Source of the DNA: Variovorax ginsengisoli | Lineage (GTDB): Bacteria > Pseudomonadota > Gammaproteobacteria > Burkholderiales > Burkholderiaceae_C | Assembly (NCBI RefSeq): GCF_030811835.1 | Contig: NZ_JAUSRO010000002.1 | Coordinates: forward strand, 248,001-312,000 | Reading direction: 5' to 3' | DNA: 64,000 nt | Shown: one piece after another, positions 63,053 through 64,000 of the stretch | Layout of the letters: each line of letters begins with the position of its first letter | How positions within the stretch are numbered: the stretch's first letter is position 1 | Notes under the pieces: generated by a model | The model's database searches: none | Told to the model about the DNA's origin: nothing | The model's input: the letters and a program-made list of their open reading frames with translations, nothing else | Position numbers and translations under genes: made by a program

Positions 63053-64000
63053 GGCGCGCTCCGCTTCGCGAGGCGCGACAGCGCGCCCATGATGCCGCCG
63101 CGGCCGACCATGACGGCCGCGATCAGGAAGATGCCGAGCCAGAACATCCAGTACTCCGGGTTGAGGTCGGCGAAGGCGTCGTGCACCCCCATGTAGACCA
63201 GCGCACCGATCATCCCGCCGTAGAGCCGGCCGGTGCCGCCGAGCACCAGGATGATCAGCACCTCGGCCGAGCGGTTGAAGCCGATCGACTCGATGCCGAC
63301 GAACTGCGTGGTCTGCGCCAGCAGCGCACCCGCCACGCCGGCCACCGCGGCCGACAACGCATAGGCCATGCGCAGGCGCGACTCGACCGGCGAGCCGATG
63401 GCCAGCATGCGCTTGCGGCTGTCGTGGATGCCGCGCAGCGCCAGGCCGAAGGGCGAACGCAGGATCAGCCGCACGCCCAGGAACAGGACGAGCACCACGC
63501 CGAAGGCGTACAGAAAGGCCGTCTTGCCGAACAGGTCGAACTCGAACAGCCCGAGCACCGGCCACATCACCATGCCCTGCAGGCCGTCGGTGCCGCCGGT
63601 GATGCCCGACAGGCGATTGGCCAACTCGGCCAGCAGCACGCACACGCCGATGGTGATCATCAGCCGCGTGAGGTCGGCACCGCGCACCACCAGGTAGCTC
63701 AGCAGGTAGCCGAGCGCGGCGCAGACGACCAGCGCCACCAGCAAGCCCGTGAAGGGCTCGCCCCAGCCGTGCTTGGCGAGCAGGCCTGCCGCATACGCGC
63801 CGGCGCCGAAGAACGCCGCGTGGCCGACGGTGAGGATGCCGGCATAGCCCAGCGCCATGTCGAGCGACACCGCGAACAGGCCGAAGATAAGGATCTGGCT
63901 CATCAGCGTGAGCTTGTCCGGCAACAGGAAGAAGCAGGAGGCCAGCGCGAGCCAGAAGGCCACCTCGACCCAGCGCAGGCGCTGTGGAGAAATTGCAATG
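63049..64000 (-). CDS. livM: branched-chain amino-acid-type ABC transporter permease (LivM-like), partial
   Basis: At least 317 residues are visible and the frame stays open to the right edge, so the true start lies at or beyond 64000. The visible N-terminal part (SPQRLRWVEVAFWLALASCFF) precedes the LivM core FGLFAVSLDMALGYAGILTVGHAAFFGAGAYAAG. About eight to nine hydrophobic segments follow, and the coupling loop contains ALRGIHDSRKRMLAIG. The stop overlaps livG by 4 nt (ATGA). It is one of the two permease subunits; livH would be further upstream. Confidence 0.9.
   Translation of the reverse strand, partial: IAISPQRLRWVEVAFWLALASCFFLLPDKLTLMSQILIFGLFAVSLDMALGYAGILTVGHAAFFGAGAYAAGLLAKHGWGEPFTGLLVALVVCAALGYLLSYLVVRGADLTRLMITIGVCVLLAELANRLSGITGGTDGLQGMVMWPVLGLFEFDLFGKTAFLYAFGVVLVLFLGVRLILRSPFGLALRGIHDSRKRMLAIGSPVESRLRMAYALSAAVAGVAGALLAQTTQFVGIESIGFNRSAEVLIILVLGGTGRLYGGMIGALVYMGVHDAFADLNPEYWMFWLGIFLIAAVMVGRGGIMGALSRLAKRSAP

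Overview
The window is 64 kb of GC-rich, densely packed bacterial chromosome. Gene content and order point to a betaproteobacterium of the Burkholderiales, most likely Comamonadaceae (Variovorax/Acidovorax-like). The clearest signs are the pth-rplY-prs-tRNA(Gln)-ispE-lolB-TPR block, the yicC-gmk-rpoZ-spoT block, a Bug-type tricarboxylate-binding protein, and many LysR regulators beside transporters. This placement is an inference from gene order and protein character; no database search was run. There is no rRNA, CRISPR array, insertion sequence or phage module.

Layout. 1-5 kb: a TTC38-type TPR protein and a tautomerase, divergent from a LysR regulator; an NlpD-like lipoprotein; an amidase. 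5-12 kb: a peptide-type ABC operon (two permeases, two ATPases, two tandem paralogous binding proteins) ending in the amidase. 12-24 kb: housekeeping (yfhL ferredoxin, pth, rplY, prs, tRNA-Gln, ispE, lolB, TPR protein, mutM, mutY, rapZ, recN, nadK, hrcA). 24.9-26.9 kb: a small accessory patch after a CAT-anticodon tRNA, with a gutted methyltransferase, a lipoprotein esterase and a 52-codon ORF. 26.9-37.2 kb: sulP, two identical tRNA-Arg genes, greB, spoT, rpoZ, gmk, yicC, rph, rdgB, hemW, a TetR regulator and tRNA-Ser.

37.4-43 kb: a small His/Cys-rich exported peptide, a SLOG nucleotide-binding protein, an iron/polyamine/phosphonate-class ABC operon and its divergent LysR regulator. 43-48.5 kb: a probable aromatic or organic-acid catabolic cluster (CMD-family protein, Bug binding protein, VOC protein, flavin monooxygenase, FAH hydrolase, IclR regulator). 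48.7-54 kb: a GAD-like/DUF1851 immunity-type fusion protein, then a TRAP-type solute-binding protein translationally coupled to a large membrane c-di-GMP enzyme. 54-61.5 kb: a ClsC-like phospholipase D lipoprotein, then a Fur-controlled iron-uptake operon (TonB receptor, PepSY protein, small membrane protein, second TonB receptor). 61.5-64 kb: a branched-chain amino-acid-type ABC transporter running off the right edge.

Themes. Translational coupling by 4-nt ATGA or GTGA overlaps recurs throughout. Several genes (yfhL, nadK, hrcA, the TPR gene, possibly spoT and a 52-codon ORF) have a -10-like hexamer only 6-7 nt before the start codon, which suggests leaderless mRNAs. The best candidates for something undescribed are the coupled TRAP receptor and GGDEF/EAL pair, the orphan immunity-type fusion, and the unassigned oxygenase cluster.
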